Below are positions 1 to 11,990 of a stretch of DNA of 64,000 nt, piece after piece. This stretch comes from Megaustenia siamemsis. Taxonomy: Eukaryota > Mollusca > Gastropoda > Stylommatophora > Ariophantidae. Within the stretch, counting starts at the first letter, position 1, and the number at the start of each line of letters is the position of its first letter. The notes under the pieces were generated by a model that saw only the letters and a list, made by a program, of their open reading frames with translations, did no database searches and was not told the DNA's origin. The translations under genes were made by a program, and so were the position numbers. Location: assembly GCA_032433765.1 (NCBI GenBank), contig JAVIAB010000124.1, positions 78,667,965 to 78,731,964 of the forward strand, read 5' to 3'.

Positions 1-165
1 CTGGCGTAAGTGATCATGTCTCTCTACAACTTTCGATCACGACAGTTAATTATCATTTTTATTGTTGACCTTCTGTCAAGCCATTCTCTTAAGCTGTCTG
101 GTATCTTTTCTCTTTGCTTCCCTCTATCTCTTCATCCCTCAATTTTCCCTGGTACCTTTAAGTTA
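1..165 (-). mobile_element. 3' end of GATG-tailed LINE (family X), cut by window edge
   Basis: Reverse complement matches the 3' coding end of the LINE fragment at 5640-6510: the same peptide pattern around DSLREWL, the same motif of an Arg-Asp-Arg block before a Trp, and the same CTACGCCAG-like end. Non-coding relic; continues past base 1. Confidence 0.75.
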
Positions 166-921
166 TGGTAAACAAAAACTGGTCATTCAGTGGAATGAAC
201 ACACAAACCTCTAGTCCTCAATAGACCAGTCTGCTAACTACCACATCTTTTAATATTCGGTGTTATTGTTAGTTTGTAGTCTTCACATTATCGTATAAGT
301 GTCATTGTTTTGTTACCCAATGTTAAGTATGACATTTTTTTGTATAGTTTATAATTATGATCGCTACATTTTCTTTACATACTTTATTTATGCATGACTT
401 TCTATAAAATATAAGACAATGTATTAAAAGTATTTGTTTAGAGGTTGTTTTCTTCCTTCACTTTTACAATTTAGAAATGTAATGCCTAAATCTTCTCCTT
501 CAGCGATTAAGCACTAAGTGAGCATGTGTGTGTGCTATGTTGCTATTTCAAGGCAATGCTTTCGGCCCGAAACATCTGTCTTCAGCATGTGTAGATTTGC
601 TTAACATTTTTGCCTGGCCACTTTAGCCTACTTTTATCATCAAGTAACTGACAAAGGTTCTTGAACGTGCACTCAGGACTTCTGCTTTTCCCCCGTTATC
701 CGAGAGGGCTAGACATCAGATCTCACCATCCAAAAACCAGTGGAGGGTAGAGCCATGAAGAAACCACTGATTCTAAACAAACAAATTTAGTTTCCACTTC
801 CTGTGACCTTTTTGTCCAGATGGTGATGTTTTACCTCTAAACCACCCAATCCCCTCCAATTTGTAAATGAAAATTGCACTGTTAAATGAAGCTGATTATT
901 TTTGTATTTAACTTTTGTCAG

Positions 922-3900
922 GAAACATGAGTGGGATAAACATGGAACTTGTGCATACTCTTTGCCAATCCTACGTGGAGAGCCAAAATATTTTTCTGCA
1001 GCCTTAAAACTCCACAGCACATTGGATATATATGGGTAAATCACTTCTCTTCAACTTTCCATGAATTAAACATGCATTAAACCTCATGACCACCACACAA
1101 GATCATCATGAGCAGCAGAAAATTCTGAAGCTGAAGTACATGTAGAGTGATTTTAGAGATTCAAACATTTCATGTCTGCAAAAGCTGGTGAGAATGTTGC
1201 AGTGGCTTTCACAGATGGGTCGATAGTGTCAGACAGAAAATCACCACGGGAATTCAGACATAACATGAGGATGGGAATTAAAACAAAAAATCAGAATGGG
1301 AATTAAGACAAAAAAATCAGAATGGGAATTAAAACAAAAAAATTAGAATGGGAATTAAGACAAAAAAATTAGAATGGGAATTAAGACAAAAAAATTAGAA
1401 TGGGAATTAAGACACAAAAATTAGAATGGGAATTAAAACAAAAAAATTAGAATGGGAATTAAGATAAAAAATGAAAATGAGAATTAAGACAACAAATCAA
1501 AATGAGAATTAAGACAACAAATCAAAATGGGAATTAAGGATGTTAATTAGTTGGGATGTGCATTGAGACAAAAAAATCAGGATGGGTGTTGATTATTTGA
1601 GTAGGAGGCATGATTGTTCTAGAGAGACATGGAATCTCTACTACTGCTACCTAAAATATGAGAATAAAGAATGAGGAGTTGACTGCTTCTATGAGATATA
1701 TAGTTTCAGTGAATAAGGCTGTGGTTTTTTTTAGGTTTTCACTCAATCTGGGGAAATTTAAGAATGTGTAGCTGTGATATGAGTGGTTGATAGGACATAG
1801 AGACCTTTGAAACTAGTGAGAATGTATTACTTTGGGTACATGCAGAAATGTATGTCCTTGAGAAAACTTAAAACTAGTGTGGATTTATTACCTCAGGGAC
1901 ATGTAATGATTCATCATAATGAGAAAATGTAATAGAGTGAGCTAATGGAAGCATAAGGGGCAGGTAACTCAGTTGTTTACCAAGGGACAAATGATAGCGA
2001 CCAGCAGAATAACAAGTTAGTCATAAGTTAAGTTACGGTAGAAATATAGGGAGAGTAGTGGTTCAGGTAGGGGACACACAGAAGTGGGACGGAAAGAGGT
2101 GATGTCCTGAATGGGGACGACACACAATAGTTAAGTCCATGGAAAATTCCTTCAGCCAAGTTTGTGGGTGAGAGGAGATAAATTACTTCAGCCAAGTTGT
2201 TATTGTAAGTGACCATCACACAGATAGCATGCATTGACCTCGTGGCGTTAATGTCAGGTAAATAGCTACCAGGACGGAATAGGTCATAGAGAGTTTGCGA
2301 AAACAAGGTGTTTTCGTCAATCTGGGGAAAATTCAGGTGTTGGTCACAGAATAGTGGGCAGCGACCAACCCAGGTGACGAGAAGAGCGCTGCGCGACGAT
2401 TTTGATTGGGTGCTGATCTTGAGACGAAGAGAGTGGTTGGAGTATATAAACTCCTACACAACAGTTCAGTTAAGCAGTTCAGGATGAAGTTAGAAGGTTA
2501 GAAGAGAAGCAGTCAAAAGTTAGGAAAGAAAGTTAGAAAGAAAGAAGTTAGAAAAAAAGTTAGTAATCAGTTTTAGTTTTTATTATAGAAGCAGTTAGGA
2601 AGTTCAGGACAAAGTAAGATAGAGTCAGAACAGTTAGAAGTTAAGAATAGAAGTATTGAAAAGTGTTTCAAGAATTGTGTGCTTCATATATTCTACAAGT
2701 CATAAGTAGACAAGTTGAATGATTGTCTGATGAATAAGTTGTATGCCAATTATGCACTTGGGACATTACATAACTATCGGTCATAACCTAAGTATGTCCC
2801 GAATTAAGTAACATTAATTTCAATAGTGCATTCAAGACTATAGATCATTGTGCCAGAAGAAATCAATAAACTTGATTGTCATTAATTATATTGAGCAAGA
2901 GTCTGTCATGATTAACGTTGTAATCAATGTAACGTGATGTGATGTCAACGAGTCTACAAGTCAATAACATCAAGATAATATAAAGAAAAAATAACATCAC
3001 AAGTCTATAACAAAAACTTATACGTAAAAGTAAAGGTTCCCTCTTCACCTTGTTAGGCGTATGGGAAATATAGTGTTAGTGACCATATTTTTCTGTGACC
3101 ACTACACATTTTTGGGTGATGTAGTCAGTATCATGCCAGGCCGCCTTTACTTCCAAGAAATATCTCTGGTACCCATATTTAGAGACTGGGTGAACCCCGG
3201 AGCCTAGTCAATCCAAAAAAAAAAAAAAAAATAGCCACTGCTGGGGATGGAACCCGGAACCTTCTGGTCAGGAAAATTATATTAGTGTGGATTTATTATT
3301 TTAGGGAGATGCAGGGATTTATGACAAGAAGACAAATTAAATCTGGTGTGGACAACCATGAGGACATTCAAAGATTCAAAGAAGGTAATGAGAGGACAGA
3401 TGTGCCAGCCTCAAAGGCATCAGTGGTAATGAGAGGACAGATGTGCCAGCCTCAAAGGCACCAGTGGTAATGAGAGAACAGATGTGCCAGCCTCAAAGGC
3501 ACCAGTGGTAATGAGAGGACAGATGTACCAGCCATAAAGGCACCAGTGGTAATGAGAGGACAGATGTGCCAGCCTCAAAGGCACCAGTGGTAATGAGAGA
3601 ACAGATGTGCCAGCCTCAAAGGCACCAGTGGTAATGAGAGGACAGATGTGCCAGCCTCAAAGGCACCAGTGGTAATGAGAGGACAGATGTGCCAGCCTCA
3701 AAGGCACCAGTGGTAATGAGAGGACAGATGTGCCAGCCTCAAAGGCACCAGTGGTAATGAGAGTACCGATGTGCCAGCCTCAAAGGCACCAGTGGTAATG
3801 AGAGAACAGATGTGCCAGCCTCAAAGGCACCAGTGGTAATGAGAGAACAGATGTGCCAGCCTCAAAGGCACCAGTGGTAATGAGAGGACAGATGTGCCAG

Positions 3901-6475
3901 CCTCAAAGGCAACAGTGGTAATGAGAGGACAGATGTGCCAGCCTCAAAGGCACCAGTGTTAAAGATCCTAAATGTGAATAATCCTTCCAGACCAACACAT
4001 CTTACTCAATGATAATTTTTTTTTAAAATGAGAAAAAAGTGGTATGGTAACAAGTTTACATAGGTGAGAAACAAAACAAAAGTCAAACGACGTTTCTGTC
4101 AAGTCGGCCTTCATATGGAACAATAAACAACAACACAAAAATATATATAAATGGATATACATAGAAATCTAACTACATGACAATAATATGCAAGATACTT
4201 AAGAAAGGGGGAAAAAAGGTCACTTCCCTGGGGTACAGAGCAAGGTCAGCCCCTGATTGAACTAAAATTGGTAGGCGAGATGACCACCTATTTTTATAAC
4301 TGATCAAGCAGTCAGGTGAGAAATTAATGGGAAGGGTTCTAAAAATATGGGGAGGTGGGTACAAGATACGTATAAAACTGTGTATACCTAGTGGGTGTGC
4401 CTAAAGCATGTGTACATAACCATAAAAAAAAAGTAAAGAGCCCCCATCACGCAAAGTGACGTATAGGAAATATGATGTTAGTGACCATACATTTTACAGA
4501 CCTTCAGCACAGGATTTTTGGGGTAATGTGGTCGGTATTACGCCCATGCCACTTTACTTTCCCAGAAAAAAATCCGGTACCCATTAAGGCTGGGTGAACC
4601 CGGAAGCCGTCGGTTGGAATCTAACCCTACCTTTTGTCCTCTGTAGTCCAGTTCACTAACCACTGAGCTATCGCGGCTCGTACATAACCATACAAGCATA
4701 AAACCATAAGTCTGTATATATTGCCACAAGGCACACAAAAGAAAACTAAAAGGTGTCCAAATGTGTTAATACATATGCAGACAAATAAACATACATGTAT
4801 AGGTGTGGTTGCGCATGGGGGTAAGAATCCCTTGGCGGGACAACGAACCTGGGCAATGAGATGATTCTCAAGGGCGAACCGGCTACAATTGCTGGAGTGA
4901 CACGAGACAATGCCAGTGATTTGCATTTCAGGTATACCACTATGGCCTGGGGAGTTGAAATGGGCAGACACCGGGCTGTCACTCTTTTGCTCAACATCAG
5001 GAAGATGCTCACAAAATCTGTCACTCAGATATCGTCCAGACTCACTCACATATGCCATCTGACAACGCCAACATATTATGGCGTAGATGATATTCCGTGA
5101 CACACACATAAACCCCTCTTTGATGTCGTATCACCTATTAGGAAACAGGACCAAATCGGGGCAAAGCGCGTGGTCACAAGTTCTGCAAATTCGATGTCCA
5201 CAACGAACATTACCAAGGTGTTTATGGTTTGAGCGGGGGAGACAGCTCGTGACAAGAATGTCCCTCAGGCTCCTGTCACATTTAAAGGCAACCAAAGGAT
5301 GGTCAATGGTCGTTCGAATTATGTTTGGTTTCTCACCTACGTAAGGCTGTTATCATACCACTTTTTTCTCTTTTAAAAAAAAAAAAAAATTGTCATTATT
5401 ATCATCAGCCGTGCAGCAGCTTTGCATCTCTATGCATCTTGATGCCTCGACATCTTACTTAACACATTCCTTATCAAAGGCTTTAATACACTGTAGCATG
5501 ACCGCTTCTAAACAAATTTCTTTAAAAATGTGAAATAACAGAAAGAAAATTAATTAAAATTTATCTAAAACATGCAATTTGCTCAGACAATTTGATAGAG
5601 AAGTTGGAAAAGAGATAAAATACGAGTTACAAGGTTTTAATGGTAATAAGGGACATGCCTGGAATAACAATTGGAGGTCACAATATAAATAATCTAAGGT
5701 ATGCTGATGATACAGTCTTAATCGCTAAGAGTGAAAATGAGTCACAAGAAATGTTAGACATTGCTGTGAAGGAAAGCAAAAACAAAAGGACTCAGCCTTA
5801 ATAGCAAAAAGACAGAAGTGTTGGTAACAACAAAGAAAAAGTCATCACTGCAGTGTACAATAAAGACAAGTGGAACAATATTAAAATAGGTAAATGAATT
5901 TAAATATCTGGGAACATTGTTAACCTCAGATGGAAGCTCTACAACAGAGGTGAGATGCAGAATGGTTCAGGCAGAAGCAGCTTTCCAAAATATGAGGAAG
6001 ATACTGTGCAATCCATCTTTGACAATGGAAAAAGAAAAAAGAGTTCTTAAATGTTATGTAGAGCCAGATTTAACATATGGATGTGAATCATGGACAACAG
6101 GACAAAGACAAGAAAATTCACTGGAGTCTGTAGAAATGTGGTTTTACAGAAGAATGTTGAGAATATCATGGATAGCTAAGAAGAGTAATGCAAAAATTCT
6201 GAAAGAGGCCAATGCAAAAATAGAGCTATATAGTTTCCAATATTAGGAAGAAATAATCATCCTTTTTTGGCCATGTAATGAGAAGTGAACAACTGGAATA
6301 TATTGTAACAACTGGAAAAATTGAGGGACGAAGAGATAGAGGGAAGCAAAGAGAAAAAAATACCAGACAGCTTAAGAGAATGGCTTGGCAGAAGGTCAAC
6401 AACAGAAATGATAAATAACTGTCGAGATAGAAAGTTGTGGAGAAACATATCTCCTACGCCAGCAGACACGGTACT

Positions 6476-6508
<33 letters not shown>

Positions 6509-9500
6509 GTAAAAATAACTGTGAAGAGGTCAATAAACTAAAAGTAGCCAAACCTTGCTCCTGGATTCAACAAGTCAATAACTAGAGCCAATTTTTGCAG
6601 CTTTTAATTTATTGACTTTTCTTCTGCAGGGACAGAATGTTTTTAAACATATTTCTTTCAAACATGAAAACAAATACCTAATTTAATGCTCTTCAGATTG
6701 CTAATATATTATTTAAGCAATGGTTTCAGCATATAATTTTTATCTATTGGACACTTTCAGTGTGCTCAGAAATGCCAACATCATTCCTAAAGAGAAAGTT
6801 AAATATAATGTGAGTACTTTAAAGATTACTAGAGATTTGTGTTGTTGCTTCTTCACTGCTAATAAGATACTGTGAGTTATTTGCACCAAGGCAGCATTGT
6901 CAGTCTATAAAGTAGAAAGTACAAATTTACATTAGGTCTAGAAGAAGGAGTTGTAGCTAGTGCATGCAAGAAATGATAACTGTGAACACATTTTCTGCCC
7001 ACATTCATACTATTATGTTCAAGAATCAGACCCCAAGTGCTTGTTAGAGTGGCACTGGTCAAAATAGCAGAGACAGGTGGAGTTTACAACCAGTACAATC
7101 ATTTAGCCATAAAGTGCTTCAAAGGTGTAGATCTACCATTTTAAAAAAAAATTGTAGAATATCTATGTTATGTTTTTCTCTCTATCTTTGTGTCACATCA
7201 TATCTATTGGTACTTTCATGAATCTCCATTGATTCAGTAAGTTCATTTTAGCTTGCCACTGCCATGTCAATACATTATCGGTGAGCAGTTTTGCATTCCT
7301 AATGAGAGCCAGAAGATTCAGCAACATCTGGTCACAAATGGAATATCAGTTTGATAAGGGAGAGATAAATATGTCTCTTCAGATTATACGATTTTGTTTA
7401 TTGACTAAAATCTTGTTAAATCCCTTGAGATAAAAATAATATAACCTCTTTTATAGAGACATACAAGGTACAAATACTCTAGCATCCCTCAGCAAGGTGC
7501 AGAGTGTTATCTTGTTTAAATGAAGAAACTTTTTCCACTAATATTTTGATGTTTAATTGTATAATTTGTGTTCTGTTTTAATAATTATTCTTTTTTTTAT
7601 TTTGACTAACTGTAATTTAATTTATATCTGTTCTATTCTCCTCTATCCATGAAATTCGTTTAACTGCATTCAGGAAGTCTCTATATATGCTCTTGTCACT
7701 TCCCCAAAGCTTGTTAATACTGTTGGCATGTTCTTTTTAGAAAGTCAGCCACTATGCATCCACTTATCGGCTGCATGAGTGAAGATTCCAAATTATTTCC
7801 ATCGAAAAGAAAGAGAATGGACAGTTATTTCGTCACTCCAAGTTTCTTTTAAAAAAATGTGTAATTGACATTTATTAATCTAACCTGATAACTCAACTTT
7901 GTTTATTGTTATTGATACAGACTTCATTATAAATAATAATCGTATACTCAATATTCTGTGCTGTTTCATATATTGTAACTTCTTTTGCATGTGTACTTGT
8001 AAGATATTTAATGGAAATGAATTGCGAACAAATCATTTCATTTCAGTCATCATAACTTAGTTAATCCACCATTCTTTTCAGTTCTTTTTAATTAATAAAA
8101 TAATCAATTTAAACAATTCTAGATTTATTAGACTTATTTTTTAGTATATTTTAAAATTATTTTCAAAATTAAACAGATGCAATAAAATACTGAAGTAATA
8201 CAATTTTTACAAATGTTGTTCCATGAAATTAAAATGTATTTATTTCATAATTTCTCTAAATTTTTTATTTCATTATTATTTTTTCATATAAATTATTTAT
8301 AGTATAATTAGCAATGTCAAAACTAAATTGCTGTTTCAAGATTTCAGCCTTGTTATAATTGTTAATTGTTACATCACTGTTTGTTTCAAATTATGCTGAT
8401 TAGAAAAGATTAATATTCTGAAATAGCTTAATTAATGTCAAACAATGTCAATTTTCATTCATCTTTGGTGTTAGTAGTGTCATTTTTGGTGTGGAGAATT
8501 GGATGTTTTCATTCTTTATGGTCTCAGTGTAAATTACTCCTCAATGATAATGTAAACAGAACCTGTAGAGTACTTGCTGGGTTAGCATCCGTTGAAACCC
8601 ACTATTTTGTGGGTGACATGAAGTCTAAACACAGAGTAAACCAAGAAAAGAATTTGGGAAGGACCAGCTCTAAGATAGTTGTTGGTACAATTTCCTACCA
8701 AATTTCTGGCATCCCCTACAGCTTGGATTATGTCTCAAATGTAGGCTTATAGACTTTGTCCTTCCTTTTTAACTCTTCGAAGATGAACTGAGTTGGGGGT
8801 TAGTGCAACATGGGCAAAGCACAAACTCCATGATAAATTTGCCTACAAATGGTGATGAGAGGGGAAAATATTTCTTTCCTAGCTTGGCATAAGGGTTAGG
8901 TCCATGTGCACCAGGCTCAACAAACTGATTTATTGAAAGATGAGGAAAAAGTGATATATTGGCAAATGTCAACCTTGAGAAACTGCTTAAGAAAACAGTA
9001 CTGGGTAATTATTATTGAATGTTAACATCTGCTTGTTTCTAACAGTTTGAAGATTTTATAGGCTATACATTCATTTACTTGAACACACAGTCAGGTATTA
9101 TATCATTACATGAAATTAGTTTATTAATTCATGTTTTATGGGTTTTATTTGACAGCTGATCAGTATTTTCGATGCCATAACGAAGGCATATAAGAAAAAA
9201 CCCCAACTTGCGTGTTCACATTTGGTAAGTAACCTTGGATTTGCTTTTATTTTGTTGTTCATTGGCCTCCTAGCTGTCATTGTCACTCTTTCTTTTCCTA
9301 TGCCAGATAATATATCACAAGTGTCATTCTCTACTAGTCTGTGTCTCAATACTTAGTATATATTGGAAGCATTCACTACAGCAATTTCTCAATGTCAAGA
9401 TTTCCTTATATACTGAAATGGCTACTACAAAGTCTAGGGGGACAACCCCATAGTAGAGTTTATCTATCTATCTATTGACCTTTCGAGCCATGGCCGGCCC

Positions 9501-10635
9501 ATAGAGCATAGACGCAGATATTCTTTTTCGAAATTTTCTTTCTAGCAGTCTCAATCCTTGCAAGATCTTTTATCAAATCTCGCCTTTTGTCTGTGTTTCG
9601 CGCAAGCATCTCAATCTCATTGAGGGAGCTGATTCCTGCTGCCTTTGCCTCCCTGATTAATGTTCTTGTAGAGTATATGAAGAAGTAACAAATTAAATGT
9701 TTTGGCCCTGTGGCAAGATAGAAATAATTAACCACAATTCACACAGCTGTCAAGTTTTCAACTACTTGTCTGAAAACAACAAAGTCTCTCTCTCTCTGCG
9801 ATCAAGACTCAATCAGTGTAGGATTCCAGATTGTCACATGAAGACAGCTGTCTGTTTAAGTGAATTGATCGACCCCATAGACAGAACATCATAATTAGAG
9901 TCTGTTAGATCCACTCTGATTGAATACCTGTTAAAACGTTGCACTGTGTTCTGCGCCAGTAGCTCAGTGCATCCGATTTCAGCCAGCATTTTATTCAGGT
10001 TTGCTTTCCTTAGCCTTTGATTGTCCCCAATCTTCCTGCAAGGCAGCAGATTGTCTTTTCTGTAGGGGGATTCTGCCCTTAGATGGTCGGCCCTCCCAGG
10101 TTTATTTATTTCATGCATTTATTTGCATTTAAATTGATGGAATATTCAAATTATATTTCGTTTTCTTTTATGATTTATTGATGACAATTGTACTAAACTG
10201 AAGAAAGGAAAGTGAATATGAAAAAACAGGTTATTGTTCTCATGCCCATTTTTTTTTGTTAAAAAGTAACATTCATTATGCATACTTAAAAAACAAACAC
10301 TTTTTTTTCAATCATTTTTCTGTAACCTTTTATATTTCTATTTCATAAGCTATACTTGATTTAACTATTTTGTTCTTTTACAGAATAAACGTTTTTACCT
10401 GGAACAAGTCTACCAATGCTATAACAAGACTTTGAGTTTGATTGACTGTCCTGAAGCAAGTGGGCACAATTTGGGGAACTCTGTGATCAAGAAAAAGTGC
10501 ACAAAGAAGCCAAAGTTATCTCTCTATTTTCTAAGAGAAAAACATACACCAAAAGAGAAGCTTCATGTGGGTGACTATTTTATTTGCTGCCCAGATAACC
10601 GAGACGTACTTTATGTTCCCATTCCTAATATTTAA
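922..10635 (+). CDS. rnaset2: Ribonuclease T2 family gene, last four coding exons (5' part outside window)
   Basis: Secreted or lysosomal endoribonuclease of the RNase T2 family, which cleaves single-stranded RNA through a 2',3'-cyclic phosphate. Exons read as one frame: 922-1035, 6761-6809, 9156-9224, 10384-10635 (stop TAA). Every junction has AG acceptors and GT donors (GTAAAT, GTGAGT, GTAAGT), and phases agree: exon 1 ends with two bases of a Gly codon that the first base of the next exon completes, and the later junctions are phase 0. The first exon shown carries the second conserved active-site segment, HEWDKHGTC, with catalytic His, Glu, Lys and His. Next comes a segment like the usual GILP region (ANIIPKEK), then KKKPQLAC, then a Cys-rich tail (YQCYNK, LIDCPE, FICCPD) as in animal RNase T2. 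The first active-site motif (IHGLWP) and signal peptide are not in the first 921 bases, so they should lie upstream. The large introns hold SINEs, LINE relics and minisatellites. Confidence 0.88.
1240..1560. repeat. Minisatellite, ~27-bp A-rich unit
   Basis: About 11 imperfect copies of a unit built on GAATGGGAATTAAGAC followed by an A-run and a short TTAG/TCAG. Lies in RNase T2 intron 1. Degenerates at both ends. Confidence 0.9.
2310..3050. other. AT-rich intronic DNA, nothing recognised
   Basis: Within RNase T2 intron 1. It contains many short GTTAGAAG/AAGTTAG repeats at 2480-2650 and no coding pattern or known element that I can see. Confidence 0.5.
3055..3268 (-). mobile_element. SINE family A, old copy
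   Basis: Minus-strand copy of the tRNA-derived SINE that is clearer at 4425-4679: the same 3' body (the segment with GTTAGTGACCATA on + strand), then the GGTACCCAT and GGGTGAACCC blocks. The tRNA head has diverged and holds a 17-base A run. One of the oldest copies in the window. Confidence 0.7.
3384..3958. repeat. Minisatellite, ~41-bp unit (GGTAATGAGAGGACAGATG...)
   Basis: About 14 highly similar copies of a unit starting GGTAATGAGAGGACAGATG and ending GGCACCAGT. Copies differ mainly at one GGACAG/GAACAG site and in isolated bases, so the array was homogenised recently. Confidence 0.93.
4425..4679 (-). mobile_element. SINE family A with perfect 13-bp target-site duplication
   Basis: tRNA-derived SINE. 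Read on the minus strand it starts with a tRNA-like head carrying an A box (AGCTCAGTGGTTAGTG) and a mutated B box, then the common body, and ends in a short A-rich tail. Flanked by GTACATAACCATA at 4412-4424 and 4680-4692, an exact target-site duplication showing LINE-type integration. Confidence 0.93.
4775..5350 (-). mobile_element. Penelope-like element fragment (GIY-YIG endonuclease region)
   Basis: On the minus strand the translation gives a Cys-rich linker (CGHRICRTC), one in-frame stop, then a GIY-YIG-like domain. NIIYAI stands for the GIY strand and MAYVSESGR for the YIG strand; DRFCEH and the PVSAHFNSPGHS block follow. This order is the known signature of the C-terminal endonuclease of Penelope-like retroelements, distinct from the APE endonucleases of LINEs. 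The reverse-transcriptase part is missing, the YIG glycine is replaced by Ser, and a stop interrupts the frame, so it is dead. A SINE is inserted just downstream at 4425-4679. Confidence 0.8.
5640..6512 (+). mobile_element. 3' part of GATG-tailed LINE (family X)
   Basis: Pieces of a non-LTR reverse transcriptase: the catalytic box reads LRYADDTVLIAKS at about 5698, after which a frameshift and stop break the frame. The open part at 5917-6246 carries the thumb and C-terminal pattern (LGTLLTSDGSS, YGCESWTTGQRQ, FYRRMLRISWIAKKS), followed after another break by a GHVMRSEQLEYIVTTGKIEG segment. It ends in a (GAT)n tail at 6477-6510, as LINEs with microsatellite tails do. 5'-truncated pseudogene. 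Clade is not certain (CR1/L2/RTE-like). Confidence 0.85.
7140..9110. other. RNase T2 intron DNA, no element recognised
   Basis: Very AT-rich, especially 7500-8430, flanking the end of intron 2. An open frame of 105 codons at 8435-8752 has no recognisable motif and lies inside an intron, so I do not call it a gene. Confidence 0.5.
9464..9735 (-). mobile_element. LINE/SINE 3' fragment with (ATAG)n tail
   Basis: Read on the minus strand it ends in a (GATA)n run (9464-9478) after the motif GGCTCGAAAGGTCAATAGA, the same kind of tail as at 13100 and 31940. An 87-codon frame (ISSLNEIEMLARNTDKRRD) covers it. A related piece with CTCAATCTCTGTAAGGGAGT lies at 36685-36704. Probably the 3' end of a LINE; family unknown. 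Confidence 0.55.
9785..10103 (-). mobile_element. Internally deleted I/Nimb-like LINE (5' end fused to 3' end)
   Basis: The low-coordinate part (9785-9885) matches the 3' end of the full LINE at 13932-14050: (CT)n tail, then CTGCGATCAAGACTCAATCA, then the GACAGCTGTCTGTTTAAG block. From about 9888 it continues with sequence matching the 5' part of that LINE at 17368-17580 (CATAATTAGAGTCTGTTAGA; CAGCAGATTGTCTTTTCTGT). About 3.3 kb of endonuclease, RT and RNase H coding sequence is missing between them. It lies in RNase T2 intron 3. Confidence 0.85.
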
Positions 10636-11167
10636 GTCAAGAGGAGATAAGTCTTATGAGATCATATGTATGTATATACATACATGTATGAGTTGGTAAA
10701 TTTGTTTTGCACTTTACTTGAAATTGTTACGGTAGACACAGAAGATAATGCTAGTATCATTATAAAGGTGCATTATTAGTTTGAAATAGCAGTGCCAAGA
10801 ATTAGCCAAAAAGTTGAGCACTTTTGTATGTAGAACTAAAGGCATGTACCTTAAAGTTGGTGTGAATTTTTGTCCTTCACTGCATATTCATTAGTCAAGG
10901 TGATGCACATTTCTCATCATTTCTTAACCTTCCTGATGTTCTGATCATTGAGTTTACTGAATCAACAGATCATCCTCATTGCACATCATACAGATCCAGA
11001 AGTGCTAAGATCTCCTCATCAGGATGTCACTCAGTGTGTGGAGACTGACAGCTCAAGTTCTGTGTTGATTTGTTATTCTTCTGTGTCTCCTTGCATAGCA
11101 TTCCATTCTGGTTTCTATGGTTTTGATCTGATGTTCATATAGTCTGGACATGATTGTAGATTCATTT

Positions 11168-11430
11168 TCATTATTTGAATAATTAGCTCACCTTACCTCC
11201 CTGAGCACATTCAGAATATCAATCTGATCCACTGTGTGTCTGCATTCCACAGAAGCCTTTTCAGCTTGCATGTTTGCTTTCATGATTACTGTGTGCCCTA
11301 ATGTTTTCTTAACAAAGTGCAAAACCTTTTCTTCTTCTTCTACCTTTTTAGCTCCCAGTGGAGCATAGGTCTTCAACAAACACTTTCCAAGTCGTTCTGT
11401 TTTTTGCCATTCTCTTAAGATCATTCCATG
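11168..11430 (-). mobile_element. LINE 3' relic with (GAA)n tail plus unexplained frame
   Basis: On the minus strand, 11345-11430 encodes a typical LINE C-terminal pattern (DLKRMAKNRTTWKVFVEDLC), then a (GAA)n run at 11328-11343. The sequence past the tail (11188-11327) stays open for about 45 codons and stops at a GTAAGG donor-like site, so part could be an unrelated minus-strand exon; I do not recognise it. Confidence 0.55.
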
Positions 11431-11525
11431 TCTTCCCCATCATCTTCATCTCTGCTTCTATTTGTCTTCTCCAACAATTCCTTGGTCTTCCTCTTTGTCT
11501 TTTCCCCTGGGGATTCCAAAAAAGG

Positions 11526-11781
11526 GGAGCCGCGATAGCTCAGTGGTTAGTGAACTGGACTACAAAGGACGAGGGGTAGGGTTCGATCCCAACCGACGGC
11601 TCCGGGTTCACCCAGCCTTTAATGGGTACTGGATTTTTTTCTGGGAAAGTGAAGCGGCACAGGCGTAATACCGACCACATTACCCCAAAAATCATGTGCC
11701 GAAGGTCTATAAAATGTATGGTCACTAACACCATATTCCCTATACGCCACTTGGCGTGACGGGGGTACTTAACTTAACTTA
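11526..11781 (+). mobile_element. SINE family A, with target-site duplication
   Basis: Clean + strand copy: tRNA-like head with A box AGCTCAGTGGTTAGTG and B box GGTTCGATCCC, and the first seven bases (GGGAGCC) pairing with GGCTCC after the B box as an acceptor stem. The common body follows and the copy ends in a (CTTAA)n tail. Flanked by ATTCCAAAAAAGGG-type direct repeats (11513-11525 and 11782-11795; one A differs). Confidence 0.93.
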
Positions 11782-11928
11782 ATTCCAAAAAAGGGCCTAT
11801 TGTGTAATACTCTCAGTTGGCTTCCGTAGTGTGTGTCCTATCCAGCGCCATCGTCTTCACTGTATCTCTTTATCCACTGGTGGCAAAACCTTTTGATTTA
11901 ATTTTATGTTTATTTTTAATTATATATA

Positions 11929-11990
11929 TATACACACACACACGCACGCACGCATGCATTCATGCATGCACACACACACACACACATAAT
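11929..11990. repeat. (CA)n / (GCAC)n microsatellite
   Basis: Mixed TA, CA and GCAC dinucleotide-type repeat, interrupted by ATTCATGCATGC. Confidence 0.9.

Noticed and set aside
3384..3958. CRISPR-like array
   Set aside because: Direct tandem units without unique spacers, in eukaryotic DNA.
8435..8752. 105-codon hypothetical gene
   Set aside because: No motif, lies in an RNase T2 intron, and neighbouring frames are equally plausible by chance in AT-rich DNA.
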